DNA of 64,000 nt, taken from contig OX235279.1 in the NCBI GenBank assembly GCA_944472155.2, positions 140,216,920 through 140,280,919 of the forward strand, written 5' to 3'. Position 1 is the first letter of the stretch. The number at the start of each line of letters is the position of its first letter. Shown piece by piece: positions 27,492 through 40,893 of the stretch. The notes beneath the pieces were generated by a model. That model made no database searches, was not told the origin of the DNA, and was given only the letters and a program-made list of their open reading frames with translations. Source of the stretch: Trichobilharzia szidati. Its lineage: Eukaryota; Platyhelminthes; Trematoda; Strigeidida; Schistosomatidae. The position numbers and the translations under genes were made by a program.

Positions 27492-30400
27492 ATGAAGTTA
27501 TCGAAAGAATATTCTTTGTTCAATAATCAATCTTTTGAAATTTCGAATGGGCATCTTTAATCAGTTTTGAGTGCATCAGTGGCACAGCGGTAGAATGCTC
27601 GCCAACCATGCATAGGGTTCGGGTCGGTCGGTCGGTTTTCGACATAGAACTTTGCACATATGTGCGGTAGTTCAAGTCGCCACACTCCATGTAGCACACA
27701 AAGGAAGAGAAGAAAGTAGGAGAAATGCATATAAGAGACAGTAAACAGAGGTGTGAGACAAAGGAATAGTAATAACGAAGAACAAAACAGTTTCATTGGA
27801 AATCATAAGTCACAAGGAGTGGATGCATCTGCACCAGACACTGAGAACGATTTTGAGCCATGTCACCAATTGTTTCCAACCATTGGTTTTTACCGTCCCG
27901 AGGACCCCAACCAGGAAGTCTACACCTTCCTGCGTGGCTTAGACTAACTGTTGTAGATTTCATTGACTGGTGCCATGTTTTGGTTTGACCGCCGCTAGCT
28001 CTTTTCCAGCCTGACCCTATATCAGCTAACATTGCCCGTCGAGGAAGGCGATGACTAGGCGTGCACGTGTAACACATGCCCTGACCATCTCAGTCGATGT
28101 AGCTTCGCAACCTAGTCCATTGATTTCCCCTCCTTACCTAACACTCGACCGACGCCTAACCTCAATATTGCTCACCCTATTATACCACTTCACACGGGTG
28201 ATAAAACGCAGACACCTATGATCGAAGACAGCTAATCTCTTCATGTCTTCTGCTCTCAATGGCCAGGTATCACAGCCATAAAGGAGGACGAAGCGGACTG
28301 TTGAGCAGTACACACGCCCTTTGGTCGATAGTCGGATATCACGTCTACTAAGTCAGAGAGAGCGTAAACTGGCATATGCGAAACTAGCACTCTGTATTCG
28401 TGCTGAGATTTCGTTGGAGATCAACCCGTTGGGGCTGATGGTACTTCCCAAGTAAGTGAAGTGGTCAACGTGCTCTACCACTTCACTTCCTATTTCTAAT
28501 CTAGGGGTCGGTGAAGTCCAATCCTGCAGCATCATCTTACATTTTACAGGGGCGAATCGCATGCCAAACATTCTTAGATTGCAGATCAAGGTGTTCAGTA
28601 GACTCTGCATTTTGTCAACGTCCTCGCCTAGAAGGACTATATCGTCTGCACATTCTAAGTCAACGAGATTATTCCCTGGTAGCAAATCAATCCCTGAGTC
28701 TCTGAAGTGAGTTACGGTTAAGTCCATTAGTACGTCTATGATGAAAGTGAATAGAAATGGGGATAATGGACATCCTTGACGGACACCTCTAGTCGTCACC
28801 ACTTCAGATGACAACTCGCCATAAGCCCACACCTGGCTGCATGAGTATGGGTAGAGTGCCTCAATCAGTGCAATGTATTTTCTCGTCATTCCCTTTACAG
28901 CCAAGCATCGCCAGAGAACCTCTCGGTCGACAGAATCGAATGCCGCCTTTAGGTCAAGAAATATAATGATTGTCGGACGCCGGTAGGAATGCCTATGTTC
29001 TAGAATCTGTCGAAGGGTGAAGACATGATCAATACACCCTCTTCCTGGCCTAAAACCTGCCTGGTTTCCTCGTGTTTGTGCCTCCCGAGCACCACTTAGT
29101 CTACGCATGATTATTGAGCCTAGGATTTTAGATACTATATTAGTCAAGCTAATCCCTCTGTGATTATCACAAGAAGACTTGTCTCCCTTCTTGTACATCA
29201 GGATGATCAGATAGGGTTTGGGGTTCGATCGTCGGTCGACTCACCCCTTTACCTCACTAATCTAGTAATAAGACTGGTAAAGAGAGAAGGTTGGGCCTGA
29301 GGCTAGCAACCCCATCCCGTAAAAATAAACACCACTGCTCCCGAGACTTCAAGTCTCTAGCTTGAAGCCGTATGTTCCACCGGGAACGTAAAGGAATAAG
29401 AAATACAATAATCAATTTTGGATGAACTAAATTCGAAGATTGTTGAGTGTTCACTTTTTCTACTGGTGACCCAATCTGATTATTCAACAGAATTTCTCAA
29501 AATTATTTAAGACGTGAAACAAAAGAGAAAACTAGTGAAACCATGACGTTTACTGCATTTCAAAAGAGTTCAAAGTGAACGCCTTAAATATAAAATTCAA
29601 TGTTATCTAAAATCATTAAAGTTGGAATAAAACTAACTTATTTCAGTGAAAATATTCAAAACTCAATTAATTTGTCTACCGTTAAAGCGAAATATTGAAT
29701 TTCACCAATGGTTATTTTCAAGTGTTGGTTTGCATGGGTTTGATTGGTTTTTCAGGATTTCATCATGAACTATTGGAAAACCTGCCAGTACTGGACAGCT
29801 ATCTCCCCCTAGTTTGAGACTCTTCAGTAGTACACACTCACTGAGGTCCAAACCCAGGACCTCGTAGACCACTAAGCCAGTGGGCAGAAGAAGATGTGAT
29901 AGAGTCTCAGTGGCTTAATGGTCTGCAAGTTCGCCTTGTACCAGAGGGTCCTGGGTTCGAACCCCAGTGCGTGCGTACTACTACTGAAAAGTCCCAGACT
30001 GGAGCGAAACACCTGTCCAGTACTCCAGTGGTGGTTTTCCAGTGGTTCTCTAACCGATGTTAGTTCATTATGCTTATTTTGTTATCTTAAAACACTTCGA
30101 ACATGACTGATCAGCACTTCATAAATATATATAACAGCTGGCCAGCTTTAACTTCATTAAAAGCGGTAACCCACCAGGTTCTATAGCTCAACTATTTAAG
30201 TGGGAAGAGAGACACCGGAATATTTTAATTCATTTGCACTGGTGAGATACACAAATGATAAATGTTGATAAATACAAGTAATAGACCATAAACAAGTTGA
30301 AATGTGTCCAGCAAGCTAATCTTCCAAAATAAGCAACTTTCTTCACATAAAAAGTGAGATTTGCTGAACTAAACGTTTCATTATATTCATAGTGTTTTTG

Positions 30401-33400
30401 ATTTATGCAAATGATTTACTGTATATTTTAGAATACACAATAAGGGTTTAAATGTTTAGTAATAATGAACTATCAAATTATTTGAGTCGCTAGTGGAATC
30501 TGGGATTCTCACTTTTTCCTTTCTGGAGGCCGTTACCTGGATATATCTGAATGCCAAGTGAGTAGTGGTATTCCCACTGAGATTCAAACAGAGCAGCAGT
30601 TGTCTCAAACATGAAAGTATCAATCCGTAGGCCTCTGAGGTATGACAGCGACATCTCAGGTAGACCTGCTTAATACATGATTCATTATCTCAGGCTGTGC
30701 ACTTCATATAGGATCACATTAACAGTCTAAAAAGAATGACGATGATGTGATATTAAAAGCATTTGAAAAGTCACTCAACGATTTTCGAGTCAATAATGTA
30801 AGCCGTGTTGCTAGTCTTTTCAAATACATTAGAATAAATGTATCCAAATACTAGTTCACACATAATCCTTTGTCTTTTGAATGATTTAGCGAAATGGTCT
30901 AATACTATCAGTCCAATTTTTGACAATTTTTGACAAACAGTTTTCCTAAAGAGAGTTCGTGTGGAACTCAGTGACTGTACATGTAGAGTTTTAAATATTC
31001 CTACTTTTTCTGCTAGTGACTGATGCCTAAAGAGAATATCATTCACCGGATAATTTTAAACAGCGTCATAAACGGTTAAATATTCCAAGTATTTAAGTAA
31101 AGAAAATAAACTCGCATTAGGCTTATAGTCATGACTGCGTCCGTTTGATAGGGAAAAGAAACTGATTGGAAAAAAAATAGGAAAGATAATGCTTACTCTG
31201 TGCTCTTCTAATAGTTGTGTATGCCAGTCTGATTCATTAGTTCTCTTTGTGGCAATGTCAACGTCGAATCCGATTGATTTAACTGGTGAGTTAGAACGAT
31301 TTGGAAGACTTGGAGTAACAGATTTCAGTTGTTCTAATAGTGCTCTTACATCACGTTCTAAAGAGGCACTCTTAAAGAGAAAAAATTAATTCACAATTTA
31401 TTTCCATACTAAATAACACAGAAAAATGTAGAAAAAGAAATGTCGACTTACACATACTTATATGAGTAAAGCAACCACGTTGTATATACACTGGCTATTC
31501 TTCAGAAACGCAATAATCGCCTGTATATAATTGTTAGTCATATGGTGAACGATACCTAATACCTTGGCACCTCTAGCAAACTTGCATATAAGAACTACCC
31601 AAAAAACTATACCTCCGGAGCAACTGTTCCTGAGAGTCCTACTTTTTGATCAGAAAGGTCATTTCGGTAGCGCTAATGCTACATTAACGAAGTAAACTGC
31701 TCATACTGAGTTGGCGGTCTGAAAAGAAGGTTGCGCCACCGACTGAATATGGTTTGACAACAGCCTAGTATTCTCATAAGACCATCAGTACTACAATCAT
31801 GTTACCTTTCCGCTTTGAAGAGAAGGGGTCAGTAAAGGTTAGTTGCAGAAAGGGCACATCCTGACATACCCTACAGTGGTCCGCAGCTGACTGTAGGTTT
31901 TTTGTTAGTACCTCTGCTTCAAAGGAAATACTCATAACTTCATACAATGTTAAATAAGTCTGCGAATCTGCTTGAAAACTAGAGGAAATTTAATCGAACT
32001 GAGTTTATGAAACTTTACAAACACATCAGTAGTATACAAGGAGAGGTTCATCAGTATAAAAATATCAAATAGCAAGGCGATACATTTGATATCAGAGAAG
32101 GCAAATGGTACAGCATTGTTGAGATAAATGGGAGACGCGAAAGGAACACAAAAAGACACAATATGAAGTACCACAATACGAAGATCTGTGCAAATTGTAC
32201 CTTGTATACAAGATGTACATAACTTCCCTATATAGAGATACCAAATTCTAAATAAACATTCCATGACCAAGTCTTTCATCTTCCGTTACAGTACGACGGT
32301 AACACATTCTTTTTAAGTTCATCACAAACTGTTTTAGATCTTTAACTATGAAACTCTCACCGTGATTCATGTCCATTTAGCAAGGACGCAAATTGTATTT
32401 AACTGGGATTGAATTAATTTGTTACTCTCTGTAGAATATACAGCATAAAAATGTTATTTCAGTTGATTTAAGTCATCAAGTGCATTATCATGACTCTACT
32501 TCTATAACAGTTTATCTACTTAAAATACAACACATACCAAAGAAAATAGCAAATTTTCCAATCTATTGGGAAATAAAATCCCTACACCATAGCAATTATC
32601 TTAACTAAAACTCTCATATCTCTCACTTCCTATTATCAGAACAACTTTATGTTGGTTGTCTGATATCAGTATCGAAAGAAACAACAGATAACATAATGTT
32701 TTGGAATTATTTGTGTTTAATCGTCTCATGATGCTAGTGGTTTAGAGAGCTTAGTTTTTCGGAGTACTTCACTGTTGAGTAAATGAATCTGTTGTCGTAA
32801 AACTCCAAAACAGCCGAAGCATTCTTATTTATTCTATTAATATTCGAGTTGTTCATTGTTTTTTACCCGTCTTTTAAATGCATTTAACTTCATAATTCAT
32901 AACCTCAAAAAGTATTCAATCACTTTATTTACCCACCATATTATTATTTGTTGTATAATGACATTCTGTCTGTTGCGGCATTTGTCTCGGAGACATTTTC
33001 GATGCATGCATTGCTCCGCAGCAAGGTAAATGTTGTGTGTGAGGATAAGGCAAATCATCGGTTACCGTGCCTGTCATATGTGCCGTAGAGAATGGTACAT
33101 TTGCATGCGGCATCTCAGTCTCTGGATGTCTGCGATGAATGTGTGTAGCCAAAAATGAAGCGTTTACAAAAGCTTTTGGACAGTACATACACTTGTGCAA
33201 TGACTGAGGACCAGAATCCATAAGTTCTTGTTGTGCCATAAGCAATAAACGTCGACGATGGCATTCTCGTCTAGTTAATGTAAGACGATTAGTTTTCTCT
33301 TGTAACTGCTGCTTTAGTTTCTCACATTTCTATGACAGAATATTAGTATTAAGATAATTAAGTTAGAATGTAAGTAATATAATTCATATACAAAGAATCC

Positions 33401-36400
33401 TATTCAGTCAGTAGACTTTATTTGTAGATACCAGTCAACCTTTCTTCACAATATTATCCAAATCATATAACAAATATATAATCGAAACCATGAACTGCTT
33501 GATATTTGGTTTTTATGTGGTTGTGTTCTCTGGGTTGGATGATCAATAAACTCATGGAGAAATGTAAAAGTTCACTTCAAATTGAAGTATGCTCTGAAGT
33601 TTTCGCCTAGTAGGGCGATGAAAGCTTCGCAAATTAACTATCCAGCTCAGAGAACACAACCACATCAAAATCATCCACCTGAGCTACAAATCTTCTCCAT
33701 GATATTTGCTTGGTAGATATTTAATATCTACCAAGTGTCATTAAAAAAGACTTGATATTTAATACTGAACAGTATGATAGGTTTTGTATTTATGATGAGG
33801 AATTTAAATAAATCATATAATAGTCTCATTTACAATGGCTTGCGAACATATTCCAACTTACAACATCCGTCAACTTTATTTCACTACAGAGAACACCTAA
33901 ATTCAGTGACTGTATATATATTTTTTCTCAGCTGTACAATCGCAAATATATATGAGTTATTTTGTATGCATGTGTATATTAAGTTTGTCAGACAAAAATA
34001 CAATTAGTTATGGTTATTTTAACTAAACAGATGAAATTGAATTCTTTTTTTAGATTTTCCAGTCGATTGATTGGACCGAAGTGCTCCGTCCAGTACTCCC
34101 AGATTTTCCAGTGGTTCTCTAACTAATGTCAGCTCATGATGAAATCCTCCATGCAATCAAACAAAATCCCCACAAAACCAATACTTGAAATTTGAATCTG
34201 ACTAATAGAAAATATCCCAAATCGCGCACATTTCAGCTGACTGAATCTAATGCGGCACCTATGATCACCATAATAATGAACATTTTATGAATGTTTCCAA
34301 ACAGTTCATTAGCATAAATATTTCAAGCAAAAGCCTTTCATATCATTATTATTATTATATCATAACCAGCCAGCAGCTTAAAAATCCTGCTAGAACATTG
34401 AATTAGACCTTTTCCTTCACTACCATTCTTTTAATCAAAAAAGACACATTTTTATCAAATCGATTAAATGAATCCAACAATGTACCTATTTGTATTAATG
34501 TCTCATCAAGATACTTCATTATTCAATTATAACTATACACCAAGACACACAATTTTAAGTTTGTATAGTATGAAAACATTCTTGTTACGATAGTGCCTTG
34601 TCTTCTCTACGCAATAATCTGAACTCCAGCCTCATTTTGTTAACAAATAGAAGGCACGCGGAACATATGTTTAAAATAATTATAAAACTTCATTATTTTT
34701 CAATTTATAGTAATATTTCGTTTTACTGATTGTGAATGATCTTGAGAATCACTTTGAGAAGTGATGGCCATGAGCGTTATCTCTTGCGAGATTTCGCTGA
34801 AACAATATATGTAGTATTTCACTATAAACTGCTCTGATATCGTTACAGTCGCTCCTTTTTGTTGAAGTTATATGGGTTACTTCACTTCATTAGAAAAAAA
34901 ATGTAACTTCCTGTTGAAAAAGAAGGACTAAGTGGTATATTTTTGACCTGCATTCACTTGGAAATACATACAAAAATTTAAACTTGACTTGTATTGTTTG
35001 TATAGCTACACTGATGTAGTAAAAATTGGCTACCAGAAACCAGATGCAGTATAACACACACACAAAAAATTCGTCGACGGTAAAAGTTTGCGTAAGCTAT
35101 GTGGTCATGAATTTCGCAACCGTTACCTTGTTAAGTTCTTGATTTTGTTCTTTTAGGGAATCGATTGAGGTTGTCAGATAATCCTGAGAGTACTATATTG
35201 GGCAAGAAAATAAAAATACTAAATGATTTGCAGTAAAGACAGAAGGCAATAAAGCGAATGATTGTTTGTTTTTTAAATAAGACAAAGTTAGTTACGAACT
35301 TCAATGGTCTTTAAGATTTAATTTTTACTTAATGAGCTTATTTTTATAGGACATTTAAAGCTAAATCAATTTTGTGAATAATACGTGCTACTTAATAAGA
35401 TAGGTCAGTAGTATGATCATTATTGGTAAAATTTGTTTAGCGCTAAACTTAAGGTAGGCGTGAACCACAATTATGGCGATTTTTATTATTAATTATGCAG
35501 TACTTAGTGTTAATCACTACTTTATATTGTCTTTGTAAAGCTGCCCACCAAAACATATTGTGACGTGTGCTACTGACAGGAGTTGTCAGTAGTATAACAA
35601 GAGACGTTACCAACACAAAAATATCAAATAGCGGAGAGAGGAGATGAACCAGCATCTTAATATATGTGTAAAACTTGGGCACTGTGGTAGTAAGTAATTC
35701 CATATTAGTTTGTTTATTTGATATATCACACAGTGAAACAGTATTATTTACTGGATGACGTGTAGAACAAAATTTATTGTTCACAATCATATCAATTGTA
35801 ATCACACGACTTTGACACTTGAGTTTTATAGCTTTCTTTGTTCTCTTCTATTTGTCATTTGGGTAGTAGAATTTTCCAGATATCGGGGACAGGTGATGGA
35901 TCATTCCTATTACATGTATTTGTAGTTGATTCGATAAACAAAGCTTCTGTTATCAATCTCTCCCTTCACCCTGTGACATTAGATTTTAAAACTGTCATCC
36001 TATCCCATCCTATTGTATGGTTGTGTGTAATTGCATGTAGTGCCATAGCTGAACTATTCTCTAGATTTCTTATTTTATTCGGGTCAACCCATCTAGATTT
36101 TGCTAGGTTTTAATGTTCGGCTAGCCTGACTGACCCTGTTCTACTAGTTTGACCTATGTATTTGACCTGACAATCATTGCAGGGTATTAGATAAACTAAA
36201 TTGTTTTGTTTTAAAGGCTCTATAGGATCCTTTAGCCGACAAAGCTTGTTTCTAATTGAGTTTGTGGGTTTGAATGCCGTTTTTATTCCTGCCTTGTTGA
36301 GAATTCTGCGTAAAGCTTCTGAGGTTCCTTCACAGCAAAACATGGGAGACACAAAAAGAAAACAAGGAACCACAATAAGAAGGGCAGAAGTGGTAGAACA

Positions 36401-39400
36401 CAGAAGATCTGTACCATATGATGATTTGCATATAAGCTGTACATAATTTCCCTATATGTGTAAATCAAATTCCTAATAAACATGCCGTTACCACGTCTTT
36501 TGTCTTCCACCGTTACAATGTGATGTGTTCAATAAGCTACGGTATTCGATAACAATAAAGTATACTAAAGTACAGTGAAGGATAATAATCAATTCTGAAA
36601 CTACACAATTCGAGGTGAAAATTCATCAAGGGTTCCTCTGGAAACCAAAGATATTCCATTTGTAATATGTGATTTCTTTCGTTCTAATAAAAAGCAATCA
36701 ATAAAACAACTAATACAATACGATGGTATACATTACTGACTAGTACGAGTAGCTAGAAACTACCTTAGTGTAAATTTATTGGGTGCCAGTCAATCTGGTG
36801 GGCTAGACTGAATCGGTTCACTAAGCTGAGCCTGACAGCGTGTACCGTTGATAGGCGTAGCCCAAACAAAGTAGACCACCCTCTAAAGATTACATCACTT
36901 CAGTCTGGCTTGCAGGCCCTACTGGTCGACGTGAATAGTTCCCAGCTGTTAAAACCAACCATTATTATATTGCTGTCATCCTGAGTGGAAGACTATTAGT
37001 AAAATAACTTTTTTTGTTAAGGCTTGGCATACCAAGTACGTGTCTGAATATGAGAAAAATGTAGTCTTTTGGTATTAAGACAGATACATTTAACTTAGAA
37101 ACATACAGTGAAACATGCGATATACTTACCAATAAGTATTCAATTAAAAGTTGAGCTAGCTGAAATAACTTTATGAAATTAGTATCAATATATCTTGTAT
37201 CCTGTTTAAAAAGAAATAGTAAAAGATACGATTATCCCATCAGTTAGTGTTTCAACTAATGATATAATAAAAAAAAGTGGAGATCGCATGTGAACATAAC
37301 CCTTTCAGACAACAATACGTAACAATGAAGAGTAAAGGATAAGGTGCTACACAAGTACTAAAAGTTCTCATTGATATACAGTTCCTTTTTCTTCATTTCA
37401 ACGATGCTCTAACTGCTTAGAAGTATGATAATTTGAAGTGACGCACTCATACAAAAAGGCTGTCAACTAATCACTCCCTCTCTTTGATTTTCTGTCTCAT
37501 AATTTGTATCACAGTTAACTCCTGTTACCCAGAGATAAGGTATTTTGAAGATCAAATTAAGTGCGATTAGTATTAGAATGATTAACCTCGCCTAGATTAC
37601 TAGGTCACTAGTATTCTAGCCGGTCCCAAGCCCAGATAAAGAGGGACGGTTGGGGCGTGTTGCTAGCAACTCCACCCCCAAAACTTAACCAAATTGCTAC
37701 AAAAACTTCAACGCACAAACATATTAAAAATTCTAAAAGTACAAACAATGACCTTATTTTTCACTGGAATCGGGGAAGTGAAATGACGCAGGCTGGTGAA
37801 AGCCTTCGGGAAACCAGTCAGCCGATGGGCCTTCTTTCGATGAAAGCAAAAATAAGGATGGGGACGTGGAATATTCGTACAACGTACGAAACTGGAAAGG
37901 CTGCTCAGGTAGCCGCAGAAATGAGGAGATATAAAATAGAAGTATTGGGAATCTGCGAGAGCAGATGGAACGGATGCGGAAGGCGCCAAGTACCAACTGG
38001 AGAGACAATAATCTACTCCGGTCACCCAGAGGACAATCACGAGCACACCGAGTGTGTCGCCATCATGATGTCACCAACAGTAGCCCAAGCTCTCATGCAG
38101 TGGGAACCAATCTCCTCCAGGATAATGACAGCCAGGTTCAACTCAAAAGGAAGGAAGGTTACAATCATTCAATGCTACGCACCTACAAACGTCTCAGAAA
38201 AAGAGAAGAAGGAGGATTTCTACAGTCAACTACAAACAGTAATGGACAACGACCCAAAGAGCGATATCAAAATCCTGATGGGTGATATGAATGCGAAACT
38301 GGGAGGAGACAATACAGGAAGAGAACTCACCATGGGTCGTGAGGCCCTCGGTGAAATGAACGAAAATGGCGAACTCTTCTCAGACTTCTGCGCCTTCAAT
38401 TATTTGGTGATTGGTGGCAGTGTGTTCAAACACAGGGATATACACAAGGCAACATGGATTTCACCAGATGGACACACCAAAAACCAGATAGACTTCATTT
38501 CAATCTCAAGGAAGTGGAGACGGAGCCTACTGGACACAAGATCGAGGAGAGGAGCAGATGTGGGTTCAGACCACTATCTAGTACAAGGGACTTTCAAGGT
38601 GAAGCTAAAAGCCTCGAGGATAGCTGGGGATAGGCCACAATGCAAGTTCAACACTCAAAAACTGAAGGACACAACCACAAAGGACACTTTCACTGCAACT
38701 GTCAGAGCAAAGCAGGAAACACTACGTGGCACCACTGAGGAATCATCCGTGGAAGACCATTGGAACTCTCTGAAGGTAATTTTCAACGAAACGTGTTCAA
38801 CGGTCTTAGGAAGAAAGAAGAAACAAGACAAGGAATGGCTCTCAACAGACACTTGGAAGCTAATAGAGGAGAGAAGAATGGTGAAAGAGAAAGTGATTCA
38901 ATACAAAGAAGGACAAGAGAAGGAGACGCTGAGCTCAACTTACACAGCACTGTACAAAGAAGTGAAGAAGAGTGCCAGGAAGGACAAAAGACAACTCTAC
39001 GACAATCTGGCCACTGAAGCTGAGAAGGCAGCAGGCAAAAGGGACCTGAGGACATTATATCAGATAACCAAGTCTCTATCCGGGAAGAGATCAACACAAG
39101 TGAAACCTATAAAAGACAGCCAAGGGAACCCAATTACCAAAGAAGAAAGACAGATTAAACAATGGGCGGACCACTTCAAAGGACTCTTGAATCGACCACC
39201 ACCTACAACCAGTCCAGAAATACCAACAACAGCACGTACACAACTGCAAGTGGACACCAATCCTCCAACGGAAGCTGAAGTCTTGAATGCAATCAAGCTT
39301 CTGAAAGCTGGAAAAGCAGCTGGACCAGATGGAATACCCCCGGAAGCACTGAAAGCGGACCCAGAGACGACAGCAGATATTCTGACTCCATTATTGCAAA

Positions 39401-40861
39401 AGGTCTGGAAAGAGGGAAAGGTGCCTACTGACTGGAGGAAAGGTTACCTGGTGAAACTACCAAAGAAGGGCGACTTAGGACTCTGCAAGAACTGGCGAGG
39501 AATCATGCTCCTGTCGACGCCAAGTAAAATCCTGAGTCGCACCATCCTGGAGAGAATCAAGGACGCACTGGATACAGAACTCCGAACAGAACAAGCTGGA
39601 TTCAGGAAAGGCAATTCATGTTCTGACCAAATTGCAACTCTACGCATTATCATCACAGAACAAAGCATGGAATGGCAATCAAACCTCTACCTCAACTTTA
39701 TAGACTTTGAGAAGGCCTTCGACAGCGTTGACCGCGAAGTAATTAGGAAACTACTCGAGTACTACGGCGTACCCCAAATATTCATCAACCTTATTCAACA
39801 GCTGTACGACAACGGCACATGTCAAGTGATCCACAACGCAAAACTAAGCGAGGCGTTTGCAGCAAACACAGGAGTCAGACAAGGTTGCTTATTATCACCA
39901 ATGATATTCCTAATTGTGGTGGACTGGATTATGCGTCAGACAGTGGAAACGAGAAGACAGGGATATCCTGGACCGACGTGAAGAACCTAGAAGACCTGGA
40001 TTTCGCGAATGATTTATGTTTGATGTCACACGAAATCGAAGACTTACAAGCGAAAACCGACAAACTGGTCGAAGAAGCAGCAAAGACAGGACTGCAGGTG
40101 AACATAGACAAGACGGAGGTTATGAAAATAAACAACCAACAACAACAGCAGCAGCAACATCCAGCGCCAATCACCATCAACGAGAGGGATTTGAAAGAGG
40201 TTACTTCATTCACTTATCTAGGGAGCATTGTCTCAACTACAAGAGGAACGAACGAGGATGTCAAATCAAGAATCGGAAAGGCGAGAAACACATTCATCAA
40301 CCTGAAACCAATCTGGAAATCCTCGTCACTCAGCATCAACAACAAAATTCGGATTTTCAATACAAACGTCAAGTCAGTCAGTTCTTCTATACTGATCAGA
40401 AACTTGGCGGCGGGTCACAAAGAATATTTCCAACAGCCTGTTGCAGACCTTTATCAACAACTGTCTTCGTTATATACTGAAGATCAGATGGCCGGAAAGA
40501 ATCACCAACAAGAAACTATGGGAACAAACAAACAAAACAAGAACCAATCGCTCAACAAATATGCAGGAGAAAGTGGAGATGGATTGGACACTCGCTGAGG
40601 AGGCCGTTGGGTGACATCGCGCGTCAGGCCAGTGCTCGAGTGGAACTCGAAAGGTAAGCGGCGAGTGGGACGTCCAAGGGTGACATGGAAGAGATCTTGT
40701 GAACATGAATTGAAACAGTATGGATTAACATGGATACAGGTGAAAAGTACAGCAGAAGACAGAAGCAAGTGGAGGCGTGCAGTTGAAGCCCTATGTTCCA
40801 CTAGGAACCCAAGGGAACAATAATAATAATTAGAATGGTTCCTTGTTGGAAAGGTCAGTGG

Positions 40862-40893
<32 letters not shown>

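Larger units (their letters stand above)
33330..35126. other. Intron 4 with palindromes and SINE tail fragment
   Basis: Contains a perfect 27-nt hairpin at 33709-33735, inverted arms at 33509-33542 and 33651-33681, and a fragment of the second SINE family at 34080-34160 (CCAGTACTCCCAGATTTTCC). No coding content. Confidence 0.6.

Noticed and set aside
29903..29975. tRNA gene candidates (also 14700-14766, 27575-27640, 41862-41935, 46300-46370)
   Set aside because: A and B boxes are present but the cloverleaf does not form; a shared non-tRNA body follows each, so they are SINE heads.
31189..31389. Plus-strand 66-codon frame
   Set aside because: Antisense shadow of DZIP1 exon 6, which has matching splice sites and phase.
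33709..33735. Intrinsic terminator
   Set aside because: Bacterial-type terminators do not apply here and no U-tract follows the hairpin.
37708..39668. Several minus- and alternate-frame ORFs inside the SR2-like LINE
   Set aside because: All are shadows of the endonuclease/RT frame.
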